Origin: Rhizobiales bacterium Y(2018)
GTDB lineage: Bacteria > Pseudomonadota > Alphaproteobacteria > Rhizobiales > Aestuariivirgaceae
Length of the DNA: 64,000 nucleotides
NCBI GenBank assembly: GCA_005502925.1
Contig: SCPD01000014.1
Location: 144,018-208,017, forward strand
Direction of reading: 5' to 3'
This document shows, in pieces, positions 1-8,166 of the stretch. Made by a program: the position numbers and the translations under genes. Position 1 is the first letter of the stretch, and each line of letters starts with the position of its first letter. The notes beneath the pieces are model-generated. The model was not told where the DNA came from. It saw nothing but the letters and a program-made list of their open reading frames with translations, and made no database searches.

Positions 1-2
1 AG

Positions 3-122
3 AATGTGATGAACCTGCTCAATATCCAGGCCTTCTACCAATATGTGGTCAGGGGCGTGATCCTGCTCATCGCGGTGCTGCTCGACAATCTGCGCTCGCG
101 CGCGCTGGGACGGCGGGGTTAG
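3..122 (+). CDS. C-terminus of a sugar ABC transporter permease (RbsC/XylH type), partial
   Basis: The window opens inside a reading frame that ends with TAG at 120-122 and encodes about 39 residues. The visible part has the pattern NxMNLLNIxAFYQxVVRGVILLIAVLLD followed by a short basic tail. This is the usual end of inner-membrane permeases of the ribose/xylose ABC family: a loop, a last membrane helix, then an Arg-rich cytoplasmic tail. The genes that follow on the same strand (sugar-acid dehydratase, SDR dehydrogenase) fit a sugar or sugar-acid uptake and catabolism locus. The substrate cannot be read from this fragment. Confidence 0.7.
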   Translation, partial: NVMNLLNIQAFYQYVVRGVILLIAVLLDNLRSRALGRRG

Positions 123-150
123 CGGATGACAAATTTGGGCCAATCCCTAA

Positions 151-262
151 CCCTCACCCTGAGGTGCCCGGCGCAGCCGGGCCTCGAAGGGTGGCCGCCG
201 GAAAGGCCTCTGTACCTGGATCATGCTTCGAGGCTCGCTGCGCTCGCACCTCAGCATGAGGG
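151..262. repeat. Palindromic intergenic repeat, copy 1 of 3
   Basis: Starts CCCTCACCCTGAGGTGC and ends with the near reverse complement GCACCTCAGCATGAGGG, with a GCCCGGC-type inner stem (CCCGGCGCAGCCGGG) and the inner arms CCTCGAAGGGT and ATGCTTCGAGG. The same element occurs at 3189-3301 and 34052-34163. It fills the gap between the permease and the dehydratase gene. Confidence 0.85.
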
Positions 263-286
263 TATTTTTATGGATCGTATCTCAGA

Positions 287-1462
287 ATGAAAATTACCGC
301 GATCGAAACGCATGTCGTCAATGCGGAGCTGCGCAACTGGATCTTCGTGCGGGTGCTCACCGACGAGCCCGGCCTCTATGGCTGGGGCGAGGCGACGCTC
401 GAATGGAAGACACGCGCGGTCGTCGGCGCGGTCGAGGATCTGGCGCCGATCGTGGTCGGGCTCGATCCGCGCGATATCGAGCAGGCGGTCCGGGCGATGA
501 AGAAGCAGGGCTTCTGGCAGCCGCTCGGCGTCATCGGCACGACGGCGCTGTCGGGCATCGAGATGGCGCTGTGGGACATTTTCGGCAAATCGGTCGGGCT
601 TCCGGTCTGGCGGCTGCTGGGCGGCAAGGTGCGCGACCGGGTGCCGGTCTATACCCATCTGGGCCTTGGCGAGAAGGATGCCGTCTATCATTCGATGGAC
701 GCGTCCTCGCTGGTCGAGCGCGGCCTCAAGGTGAAGGAAGAGGGCTATCGGGCGATGAAGCTCGTGAATGTGCCCTATACACATTATACTGCGACACCTG
801 CGGCCATCGACGGTTTCGTCGACGGCATGCGGCGTTTGCGTGAGGCGGTGGGCGACGAGATCGAGCTGATGGTCGATTTCCATGGCCGCTGCGCCTCGGC
901 GGGGGCGGCGCTGGCCTATTTGAGGGCGCTCGAGCCCTTCCGGGTGATGTTCGCGGAGGAGCCGCTGCCGCCCGGCGATATCGGCTCCTTCAAGGCGATC
1001 GCGGAAGCCTCCCCCGTGCCGATCGCCGCCGGCGAGCGCCTGACCTCGGCCCAGGAATTCGCGCCTTATTTCGACGCGCGTGTGCTCACCGTGGCGCAGC
1101 CCGATCTCTGCCATTGCGGCGGCTTCAGCGAGGCACGCCGCATCGCGGCGCTGGCGGAAGTGGCGGGCGCCGGCATCGCGCCGCATAATCCTCTGGGGCC
1201 AATCGCCGGTGTGGCGGCGCTCCATTTCGATATCGCGACGCCCAATTTCATCATCCAGGAAGAAATGACGGGTGCGGTGCCCTGGTATTTCGAGGTGGTG
1301 CAGGGGCCAATCATACGCGTCGACAGCGCCTGGCAAATTCCAGATGCGCCGGGCCTCGGTGTCGAAGTCGATCTCAAGGTGGCCGCCAGGCATCCCTATA
1401 AGCAGGAACCTTTCCCGACACGGGAAGCGAAGATGCCCGACGGCACGATCGTCGATTGGTGA
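287..1462 (+). CDS. Enolase-superfamily sugar-acid dehydratase (galactonate dehydratase-like)
   Basis: 391 residues, the usual length of mandelate racemase/muconate lactonizing enzyme family members. These enzymes abstract a proton alpha to a carboxylate using Mg2+. Expected residues are visible: Asp197 in VDFHGR with His199 two residues later, Glu224 in EEPLP, Glu250 in AGERL and His300 in APHNPLGP. The DFHGR and APHxPLGP patterns are those of D-galactonate dehydratase (DgoD), so dehydration of a sugar acid to a 2-keto-3-deoxy acid is likely. The exact substrate (galactonate, gluconate, other) is uncertain. The gene is 9 bp upstream of an SDR gene and follows a sugar permease, so it probably belongs to a sugar-acid catabolic operon. 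Confidence 0.85.
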   Translation: MKITAIETHVVNAELRNWIFVRVLTDEPGLYGWGEATLEWKTRAVVGAVEDLAPIVVGLDPRDIEQAVRAMKKQGFWQPLGVIGTTALSGIEMALWDIFGKSVGLPVWRLLGGKVRDRVPVYTHLGLGEKDAVYHSMDASSLVERGLKVKEEGYRAMKLVNVPYTHYTATPAAIDGFVDGMRRLREAVGDEIELMVDFHGRCASAGAALAYLRALEPFRVMFAEEPLPPGDIGSFKAIAEASPVPIAAGERLTSAQEFAPYFDARVLTVAQPDLCHCGGFSEARRIAALAEVAGAGIAPHNPLGPIAGVAALHFDIATPNFIIQEEMTGAVPWYFEVVQGPIIRVDSAWQIPDAPGLGVEVDLKVAARHPYKQEPFPTREAKMPDGTIVDW

Positions 1463-1471
1463 GGATAGAGA

Positions 1472-2239
1472 ATGGTCGCTCGGCTTCAGGACAAAATCGC
1501 GCTCATCACCGGGGCGGCGCGCGGAATCGGCGCGGCGATCGCCGAGGCTTTCGCGGAGGAGGGCGCCAGGCTGGCGCTGATCGATCGCGATGCGGCGACG
1601 CTGGCGAAGACTGCCGCTAAGATCGGCGGCGATGTGCTTGCCTGCAGGGCCGACGTGGCGAAGCGCGAGGAAGCCGATGCGGCGGTCGCCCGGGCCATCG
1701 AACATTTCGGGAAGGTGGACATCCTCATCAACAATGCCGGCATCAATGTCTATGACGATCCTTTGAAGCTGTCGCAGGAGGATTGGCAACGCTGCATGGC
1801 GGTCAATCTCGAAGGTCCGTGGAATTTCATCCGGGCGGTGTTGCCGTCGATGCTGGCGCAGAAGCGGGGTGCGATCGTCAATATCGCCTCGACCCATGCC
1901 TTTTCGATCATTCCCGGCTATTTCCCTTATCCGGTCGCCAAGCATGGCGTCGTGGGCCTCACCCGCTCGCTCGCCATCGACTATGCCCCCGAGGGCATCC
2001 GCATCAACGCCATCGCGCCCGGCTATATCGACACCGATATCGTCAAGGACTGGTTCGCCACTTTCGCGGATCCGCAAGCGGCACGCAAAAAGGTGGAAGA
2101 CATCATTCCGCTGCGTCGTATCGGCCGGCCGAGGGAAGTGGCGATGGCCGCCGTCTATCTCGCCAGCGATGAGGCGGGCTTCAGCACCGGCTCGGTGCTC
2201 ACCATGGATGGCGGCCGCTCGGTCGTCTATCACGATTAA
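1472..2239 (+). CDS. SDR-family oxidoreductase, probable sugar dehydrogenase
   Basis: 255 residues, a classical short-chain dehydrogenase/reductase. The N-terminal NAD(P)-binding motif TGAARGIG (about residues 13-20), the NNAG motif, and catalytic Tyr153 and Lys157 in YPVAK are all present. The Asp in LIDRD after the second strand suggests a preference for NAD. It follows the dehydratase gene after 9 bp and is probably cotranscribed. A role in oxidising a sugar or sugar-acid intermediate of the same pathway is inferred from the neighbours, not from the sequence. Confidence 0.85.
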   Translation: MVARLQDKIALITGAARGIGAAIAEAFAEEGARLALIDRDAATLAKTAAKIGGDVLACRADVAKREEADAAVARAIEHFGKVDILINNAGINVYDDPLKLSQEDWQRCMAVNLEGPWNFIRAVLPSMLAQKRGAIVNIASTHAFSIIPGYFPYPVAKHGVVGLTRSLAIDYAPEGIRINAIAPGYIDTDIVKDWFATFADPQAARKKVEDIIPLRRIGRPREVAMAAVYLASDEAGFSTGSVLTMDGGRSVVYHD

Positions 2240-2311
2240 TTCCAGCCGCCTTGCGATATAGGCTGCAAGTGGCTATTCGACTCCCGTTCTTGTTCCGGGA
2301 GATCGAATTTC

Positions 2312-3160
2312 ATGCCGCAGGATTTCGTCGAAAGCCTTCATGCCGATTATGGCCAGCGCTTCAGCGTGGATGAGGTGCTGTATGAAACGCGCACGGCGCA
2401 CCAGCATCTGGTGATTTTCCGCAATAAGCGCATGGGCCGGGTGCTGGCACTCGACGGCGCGGTGCAGACGACCGAGGCCGACGAATTCATCTATCACGAG
2501 ATGCTGGCGCATGTGCCGATTTTCGCCCATGGCGCAGTGCGCAAGGTGCTGATCGTCGGTGTCGGCGACGGCGGCATCGTGCGCGAAGTCACGCGCCACA
2601 AGACCATCGAGGAGATCGTCGCCGTCGAGATCGACCAGGCAGTCATCGACATGTGCCTCGAATATCTGCCGAACCACTCGGCGGGCTCACTGGACGATCC
2701 GCGCCTCAAGCTCGTGATCGCCGACGGGCTGGACTATTTGCGCGATACAGCTGAGAAATTCGATGTGATCCTGTCGGATTCGACTGATCCGATCGGTCCC
2801 GCCGCTAGCCTGTTCAGCAATGATTTCTATCGCCTGAGCAGCCAGCGGCTGACGGAACGCGGCATCCTTGCGACACAGAATGGCGTGCCGTTCCTGCAGC
2901 CCGACGAGTTGCGCCAGACGGCGAAGAACCTGGCGCAGTCCTTCCCCGACCATCATTTCTTCCATGCCGCGGTGCCAACCTATATCGGCGGCAGCATGAG
3001 CTTCGGCTGGGGCGCGATGGACCCGAAAGCGCGCCATGTGCCGGTCGAGACCTTGCGCCAGCGCTTCGCCGCGAGCGATCTCAAGACGCGCTACTACAAT
3101 CCCGAGATCCATCAGGCGTCATTCGCGCTGCCGCAATATATGCTCGACCTGATGGCGTAA
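2312..3160 (+). CDS. speE: Polyamine aminopropyltransferase (spermidine synthase)
   Basis: 282 residues, the normal length for bacterial spermidine synthases. The enzyme transfers the aminopropyl group of decarboxylated S-adenosylmethionine to putrescine. Supporting motifs are the nucleotide-binding GVGDGG, the catalytic Asp156 in DSTDPIGPA, the substrate-loop Gln and Asp residues near residues 50-60, and the C-terminal YYNPEIHQASFALP. The ATG at 2312 follows GGGAGATCGAATTTC and gives the family's usual N-terminus. It is 72 bp from the SDR gene and ends at a palindromic repeat, so it is likely its own unit. Confidence 0.93.
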   Translation: MPQDFVESLHADYGQRFSVDEVLYETRTAHQHLVIFRNKRMGRVLALDGAVQTTEADEFIYHEMLAHVPIFAHGAVRKVLIVGVGDGGIVREVTRHKTIEEIVAVEIDQAVIDMCLEYLPNHSAGSLDDPRLKLVIADGLDYLRDTAEKFDVILSDSTDPIGPAASLFSNDFYRLSSQRLTERGILATQNGVPFLQPDELRQTAKNLAQSFPDHHFFHAAVPTYIGGSMSFGWGAMDPKARHVPVETLRQRFAASDLKTRYYNPEIHQASFALPQYMLDLMA

Positions 3161-3188
3161 TTTATCCGGCGCAGAGATCCTATAAGTA

Positions 3189-3301
3189 CCCTCACCCTGA
3201 GGTGCCCGGCGAAGCCGGGCCTCGAAGGGTATGCTGCCGTGCTCTCGCTCTATCCTGATGGATGCTTCGAGGCTCGCTTCGCTCGCACCTCAGCATGAGG
3301 G
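3189..3301. repeat. Palindromic intergenic repeat, copy 2 of 3
   Basis: Same architecture as 151-262: outer arms CCCTCACCCTGAGGTGC and GCACCTCAGCATGAGGG, inner stem CCCGGCGAAGCCGGG, and CTCGAAGGGT / ATGCTTCGAG arms. The central loop differs from the other copies. It lies between the convergent ends of speE and the first porin gene, where it could also form a terminator-like hairpin in either direction. Confidence 0.85.
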
Positions 3302-3327
3302 GTGGAGAGAGAGTCCGCGCGTGGAGT

Positions 3328-4566
3328 TTACGGAAACCGCAGCCAAGTCGCGAAGAATATCTCGAGGCTGTCGTCATTGCCGATGACATGGTCTTCGGTG
3401 ACGGCATTCTTGTAGTCGACATAGGCGGCACCGGTGCCGAGAGTCAGCTGGCTGACGGGATCCCAATAGAGACCGCCGCCGAATCCCATCGCTTCGCCGG
3501 CGACTTCATAGTCTTCAATGCCGGCGCCGAGCTCGAGGCGCGTCTGTTCGGTGAGCTGGGCGAGGAAGCCGATGGAGCCGGCCCAGAACTCGTCATCCGC
3601 CGTCAGCGGGCTCAGATTGTTGTAGAAGCTCGATGTGCCTTCGCCCAGAACCGCGCCGGCGGTGATGAGGACACCTTCGGCGATGTCCAGTGTGGCGCCG
3701 CCGCCCAAGGCCCAGTCATCGGACCCGTGATCGTCGGATTGATAGTAGCCGACGACCTGACCGGTGAAGGGCTTGTTCGTGTACATGAGATAGGTCTGGA
3801 GCGAGGGAATATCGCTCTTGTCGACCGTCTCGCCTTCCGCATCGGTGATGTCGTCCGGATCCTCGAGCGAGATGGCGGCCGAGACTGTCCCCTCGGAATA
3901 GGTCAGGCGCATCTGCTCGCTGTAAGGATTCGACATGCCGAAGGAGCTCGTCGGGCCTGAGGCGCCATTCCAGTCCCAGCCCACCTGCAAGGCGGAGGTG
4001 CTGTCATTGTTGCCGGCCATGAATTCCCAGTTGGGCGCAAATTTCCACCAGCCATAGGCGTAATTGATGCCGACATCCTCGGCATAATCGGTGAGATTGC
4101 CGCCGCCCGAGGCCTGCAGGCGCAGATAGCCGCCCACTTCGCCGACCGCCGTCTCGGTCTTGCCGGTGATGACGATGCGGCCGCGCGTCGTGACGTCGAG
4201 ATTACCGCCGTCCTCCCAGTCCGTATAAAACAGAGCGGCGCGGATTTCGCCGGAGACCGAAACCTCGGCGGCGGGTGCGGCGTCGGCGGCCGGCAACACC
4301 GAAAGCGTGAAGCCCTGGTCGGCTCTCACCCGGTCGGCGGCGCGGCGCGGCACCAGGCTTTCGGAATGTCCCTGACCGTCGCGGATCGACAGGAGGCTGT
4401 AGCCTGACGCCGACTCGGCCTGCGGTTGCCTCTCGAGGTCCCACACGCGCGTCTGCAAGGCGGCGATCTCGCTCTTCAAATTGCTCAGATCATCTGCCGC
4501 GGCGCCAACGGCCATGGCGGCCAAGGCAACCCCGCTCAGAAGCACGTGCTTCCCGAGTTCAGTCAC
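3328..4566 (-). CDS. Outer-membrane porin, paralogue 1
   Basis: About 412 residues from a GTG at 4566, chosen because GGGGAGGGGAAACC sits just upstream; a longer frame would add 23 residues with no signal-peptide character. Order: signal peptide ending in an alanine-rich stretch, a short coiled-coil (LSNLKSEIAALQTRVWDLE), the segment SGYSLLSIRDGQG, then a beta-rich barrel ending in F-A-T-W-L-R-F-P. The terminal Phe-x-Pro after aromatic alternation fits an outer-membrane beta-barrel. It is clearly related to the two tandem porins at 20512-21777 and 22197-23516. It likely forms a diffusion channel; selectivity is unknown. Confidence 0.8.
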   Translation of the reverse strand: MTELGKHVLLSGVALAAMAVGAAADDLSNLKSEIAALQTRVWDLERQPQAESASGYSLLSIRDGQGHSESLVPRRAADRVRADQGFTLSVLPAADAAPAAEVSVSGEIRAALFYTDWEDGGNLDVTTRGRIVITGKTETAVGEVGGYLRLQASGGGNLTDYAEDVGINYAYGWWKFAPNWEFMAGNNDSTSALQVGWDWNGASGPTSSFGMSNPYSEQMRLTYSEGTVSAAISLEDPDDITDAEGETVDKSDIPSLQTYLMYTNKPFTGQVVGYYQSDDHGSDDWALGGGATLDIAEGVLITAGAVLGEGTSSFYNNLSPLTADDEFWAGSIGFLAQLTEQTRLELGAGIEDYEVAGEAMGFGGGLYWDPVSQLTLGTGAAYVDYKNAVTEDHVIGNDDSLEIFFATWLRFP

Positions 4567-4658
4567 GGTTTCCCCTCCCCAACAGAGATCAAGCACTGCG
4601 TTGCGAATTTGATTTGGAATGCCGTCTTCCCCCAAACATGAATCGGGGTCGGACTTAT

Positions 4659-4676
4659 GTTGAACTATCGTTCAAC
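4659..4676. promoter_or_regulatory. Inverted repeat upstream of porin 1, possible operator
   Basis: GTTGAAC-tatc-GTTCAAC, two perfect 7-base arms. On the minus strand it lies about 95 bp before the porin GTG, just after a TTGCAC hexamer that could be a -35 element, so a bound protein would cover the promoter spacer. It could instead be a hairpin behind the DUF1127 gene that ends at 4724, but no T-run follows it. Confidence 0.4.
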
Positions 4677-4723
4677 AAGGTGCAACAGATTTTTTGACGA
4701 AAGGGGAGGACGATGTACGTAGC

Positions 4724-4990
4724 TCACTGGCTGGAAACATCTTCTGATTGTGATCTCTCCTCCGGAGTGCGATCCGTATTGCTTTCACATGTCAGTCCGA
4801 TGTCCTTCAGGTGGTAAGCGTTCAGCCGATGAAGCTGGGCGAGGTGAGGAGTTTCGTCGCTCGCGTGTGGGCGGGCAAACAATGCCCGCAGCAATCGCCG
4901 CACCTGGGGGAAGATGGCGGCGATTGCCGGGGCGTCTGCCGGCTCCTTCCGGTCATCGTCACCGGAAGGAGCGTCGCAGGAACAGGTCAT
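4724..4990 (-). CDS. Small DUF1127-like protein
   Basis: 88 residues. The C-terminal half contains LHRLNAYHLKDIGLT, which matches the short DUF1127 signature (a helix, then x-L-x-D-I-G-L). DUF1127 proteins are small alphaproteobacterial regulators linked to phosphate and carbon metabolism, some acting through RNA. The ATG overlaps the stop of the DUF4242 gene (ATGA at 4987-4990), so the two are translationally coupled. The N-terminal half, with two Cys and an acidic stretch, resembles nothing I recognise. Function unknown. Confidence 0.6.
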   Translation of the reverse strand: MTCSCDAPSGDDDRKEPADAPAIAAIFPQVRRLLRALFARPHASDETPHLAQLHRLNAYHLKDIGLTCESNTDRTPEERSQSEDVSSQ

Positions 4991-5259
4991 AGATAGAAAT
5001 ACGGATCGAGCACGCGGACTTCAGTGATGCGGTCGACCGGCAGGCCATTGAGCTCGGCGACCTTGCGAATGGCTTCCGGCGTCGGCCCATCATAGACGCA
5101 GAAGGTCTTCTTCTTGTCCTGGGTGACATAGGAATGAACCCAGGTGACGCCTTGCTCGGCATTGCGGCCGACCACCTTCAGCGTGCCTTGGGCGCCTTTG
5201 GCGTCCATCGGGATTTCGAGGCCGTTGGGAAAGGTCCGTTCGATGACATAGCGGGGCAT
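4987..5259 (-). CDS. DUF4242 domain protein (SCO4226-like)
   Basis: 90 residues with the features of DUF4242: N-terminal PRYVIERTFP, WVHSYVTQDKKKTFCVYDGPTPEAIRKVAELNGLP in the middle, and a C-terminal VRVLDPYFYL. This is a small ferredoxin-fold protein. A homologue in Streptomyces (SCO4226) binds nickel, but the physiological role is unknown. The start follows AAGGAG with a 7-base spacing. The gene lies 70 bp downstream of the LuxR-type regulator gene on the same strand and is coupled to the DUF1127 gene. Confidence 0.75.
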   Translation of the reverse strand: MPRYVIERTFPNGLEIPMDAKGAQGTLKVVGRNAEQGVTWVHSYVTQDKKKTFCVYDGPTPEAIRKVAELNGLPVDRITEVRVLDPYFYL

Positions 5260-5329
5260 GGGGAAACTCCTTGTGGGTGGACGGCCAAACCCTAACCGTG
5301 CCGCTTAAGCTCCACATCGGGAGGTCTCC

Positions 5330-7951
5330 CTATTTTGGCGCCGCCATCTCCCTATTTTGGATGACGAGGCCCTGGGCCAGGGCGGCCGCCGCGGCCTCGG
5401 CGCGCGACCGCACCTGCAGCTTTGCCAGGATCGACGAGACGTGATGATCGACGGTCTTGGACGAGATATGGAGCCTGGTTCCGATCAGGGCGTTGCTCAG
5501 GCCGCCCGCCAGGCAGTCGAGAATGGCGATCTCGCGGACCGTCAGGCCGTGCGGATTGCGCATCGTGGTGGCGCGTGGTCCACGCGGGATGCGCCGTGTC
5601 CCCTGATCGCGCATGCGCTGGCGCAGCATCTGGGCGGCGGGCGCGGCGCCGAGCCGGTCGAATATTTCGAGCGCCCGCAATTTCGCCGGGGTGTCGCCAT
5701 CGGCCAAGGCACGCGCCTCCTCATAGGGACAGTTGAGATCCCGCCACGCCGCGGCGGCGCCCTGCCAGTCGCCATCGATCTGCAGGGCAAATGGCTTGGC
5801 GCACCAGCGCGGCGGCCGGATATCTTCCCCGGCGCGCCGGCGCCAGAAGGTGAATTCACCGACATGCCAGGGATGACGGTGATTGAAAGCGATCTCATAG
5901 GCCGCCGTCGCCTCGGCGGCGACACGTTCCTTGTCGCCTTCGAACCACGCGGCCTCGGCGCGTGCCGCATGGACGGGCGCCAGGCGCTGCAGCGTATTGG
6001 TCTGACGCGCCAGGTCGAGCGCCTCATCGAGCACGACAGCGGCGCCCGGATCGCCACGACGCGCCCTGAGGCGGCCCAATGCCACCAAAGCCATGACCTG
6101 GCTGACGAGCGAGAAATTCGGGCAGTTGACGACAGCGGTCGCATGATTGCCGGCATCGCTCCAGCGGCCCTGATAAAGAAGAATCAAAGCGAGCCAGGCG
6201 GACATGTAATTGTTGGAGTGATCGAGATCGCAGTCCTCGGCATAGGCGATGCCTTCCCTGAGCAGTGCTTCGGCCTTGTCGAATTCGTAGCGCTCGCCAT
6301 AGGAGGAGCCCATATTCAGAAAGGCCAATCCGACGACATCGTCCATGCCGCCGGCGCGGGCGAGGTCGAGGCAGCGGTTGAAATGCGGCAACCCCTTGTC
6401 GTCGCCGCTCACCAGCAGCGCAGCACCCACCACCAGCTCGGCCGCGGCCAATGTCGTCTTGTCGTCGAAGCGCGTCGCCAGCTCGATCGCCCGCTTGCCC
6501 CAATGCACCGCCGGCGCCGTGTCGCGATCGAGCATGCGCAGATGCGCCTGCATGCGGCAGGCGGCGGCCAGTTCGCGGGTCGGCGGCAGCGCCTCGAGAA
6601 GAGCGATCGCCCTTTGGCTCGCTTCTTCAGCGGCGGCATTCTGCCCGCTGCGCACCAGCGGCCAGGCGAGATTGGAAAGGGCAGCACCTTCCTGCAAAGA
6701 GCTGCCGGCTTCGTGCCACAGGGCCACGGCCTCACGCCGCGCGATGATCGCTTCGGCGAGATTATCGACGATCGCACATTGCTCGGCATAAAGGTCGAGC
6801 AGCCTGGCGCGCTCGGCGGCAGGCTGCGCCCCCGCGAAAGCCAGGGTGCGTTTATATTGCGTAGCGGCGGCGCGATGGGCGCCGGCCGAAGCGGCCGCCT
6901 TGGCCGCCGCCGGTCCGTAATCGAGAACAGAAGCAGTGTCCCCGGCGCCTTCGGCGAGATGCGCCAATTGCGCCAGATCGCCGCGCTCGATGCCTGACGC
7001 ACGGATCGCGGTGAGAACCCGTCGGCTCAGATCGCGGAAACGTCCGGGCGGGAGTGTGGCGAGTATCGCGTCGCGCACCAACTCATGGCGGAAGATGATC
7101 TCCTCGCCCGCCATTTCGAGAATCCCGGCGCGCATGGCGTTGTCGATCGTTTCGGCATCGGCGCCACATATCGCTTCGAGCTTTGCCGCGCGCAGGCGGC
7201 TGCCGAATATCGCGGCTGTTTCGAGGACATTCCGGACCGCGGGAGAAAGCCGCGCCAGGCGCGCCTGCACGGAGTCGTTCACCGAACTTGGAATACCACC
7301 TCCATTCGAGGACAGGATCTCTGTGACGAAGAAGGGATTGCCCGCCGTCTGCCGGTGAAGAGCATCGGCGTCGAGCGCACGCTCACCGATCAGATTGCGC
7401 ACTGCGGCGAGCGTCAGGCGCGGCAGCGTGAGGCGTAAGGTGGCGTGCGAGGAGGCGAGGTCGCCGAGCAGCAGGCGCAGGGGATGCCGCGCGCCAACCT
7501 CGTCCTGACGATAGCTGAGGATGAGCAAGGCGCGGGTCTGGGCGAAGCGGCGGCCGAGATATTTGAGAAGATCGAGCGTCGCCTCGTCGGCCCAATGAAT
7601 GTCCTCGATGACGAGGAGGGTGGGGCGGGCCGGATCGCGCAGGAGGTCCAGCATGGTGGCGAAAAGCTGGGCGCGGGGCGCATCGCTTTCGAGCTGCGCG
7701 AGAAGGCGGCCGCCGAGGCTGCGCGCAATGTCGTGCAGCGGGACGAGAGGTGTCGGCGTGAAGAGCGAGTCGCAATAGCCGGCGAGCAGGCGCGCCGATT
7801 TGCCGTTCTGCGCGATGAAGTGGCCGATGAGCGAGGTCTTGCCGATCCCGGCCTCACCGCTGATCAGCGCGATGCGCCCCATGCCGGCCGCCGCCTCGTC
7901 CAAAGCGGCGGTGAGCAGGTGCAGATCATGGTCGCGTTCGAGAAGCAGCAT
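5330..7951 (-). CDS. LuxR-family transcriptional regulator with N-terminal AAA ATPase (LAL type)
   Basis: About 873 residues from the ATG at 7951; a TTG 33 bases further upstream is possible, but the N-terminus LLLERDxDLxxL is where this family usually begins. Domains in order: ATPase with Walker A GEAGIGKTS near residue 32 and Walker B LLVIEDIHWAD near 120; a long helical, Ala-rich TPR-like middle; and a C-terminal LuxR helix-turn-helix (LTVREIAILDCLAGGLSNALIGTRL...) in the last 70 residues. Such proteins are ligand- or ATP-gated activators. The two small genes downstream (DUF4242, DUF1127) may be its targets, by position only. Confidence 0.85.
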   Translation of the reverse strand: MLLLERDHDLHLLTAALDEAAAGMGRIALISGEAGIGKTSLIGHFIAQNGKSARLLAGYCDSLFTPTPLVPLHDIARSLGGRLLAQLESDAPRAQLFATMLDLLRDPARPTLLVIEDIHWADEATLDLLKYLGRRFAQTRALLILSYRQDEVGARHPLRLLLGDLASSHATLRLTLPRLTLAAVRNLIGERALDADALHRQTAGNPFFVTEILSSNGGGIPSSVNDSVQARLARLSPAVRNVLETAAIFGSRLRAAKLEAICGADAETIDNAMRAGILEMAGEEIIFRHELVRDAILATLPPGRFRDLSRRVLTAIRASGIERGDLAQLAHLAEGAGDTASVLDYGPAAAKAAASAGAHRAAATQYKRTLAFAGAQPAAERARLLDLYAEQCAIVDNLAEAIIARREAVALWHEAGSSLQEGAALSNLAWPLVRSGQNAAAEEASQRAIALLEALPPTRELAAACRMQAHLRMLDRDTAPAVHWGKRAIELATRFDDKTTLAAAELVVGAALLVSGDDKGLPHFNRCLDLARAGGMDDVVGLAFLNMGSSYGERYEFDKAEALLREGIAYAEDCDLDHSNNYMSAWLALILLYQGRWSDAGNHATAVVNCPNFSLVSQVMALVALGRLRARRGDPGAAVVLDEALDLARQTNTLQRLAPVHAARAEAAWFEGDKERVAAEATAAYEIAFNHRHPWHVGEFTFWRRRAGEDIRPPRWCAKPFALQIDGDWQGAAAAWRDLNCPYEEARALADGDTPAKLRALEIFDRLGAAPAAQMLRQRMRDQGTRRIPRGPRATTMRNPHGLTVREIAILDCLAGGLSNALIGTRLHISSKTVDHHVSSILAKLQVRSRAEAAAAALAQGLVIQNREMAAPK

Positions 7952-8166
7952 GGTAGGGGCACGTCTTCGTTGCGGGGGCTTCAAATACCCGCGGGATACG
8001 GCCGGAAAAAGTGGAGTATTTCACAAATCGGGTCGAAAAGCCGAGATTTTCGAGAGGGTTCCCTGTGAGCCAAGGTTCCGTTCGGACTATGCAATATCTG
8101 GTTGATTGAGCCATAGACAGGGGTGTCGCATTAGACCGGCGGGCGACGGGGTGAACGGGGAATAGA

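Noticed and set aside
251..2233. 660-residue minus-strand frame opposite the dehydratase and SDR genes
   Set aside because: Composition is rich in Arg/His/Asp with no recognisable domain, and it is exactly antisense to two genes with full motif sets. It is a GC-rich shadow frame.
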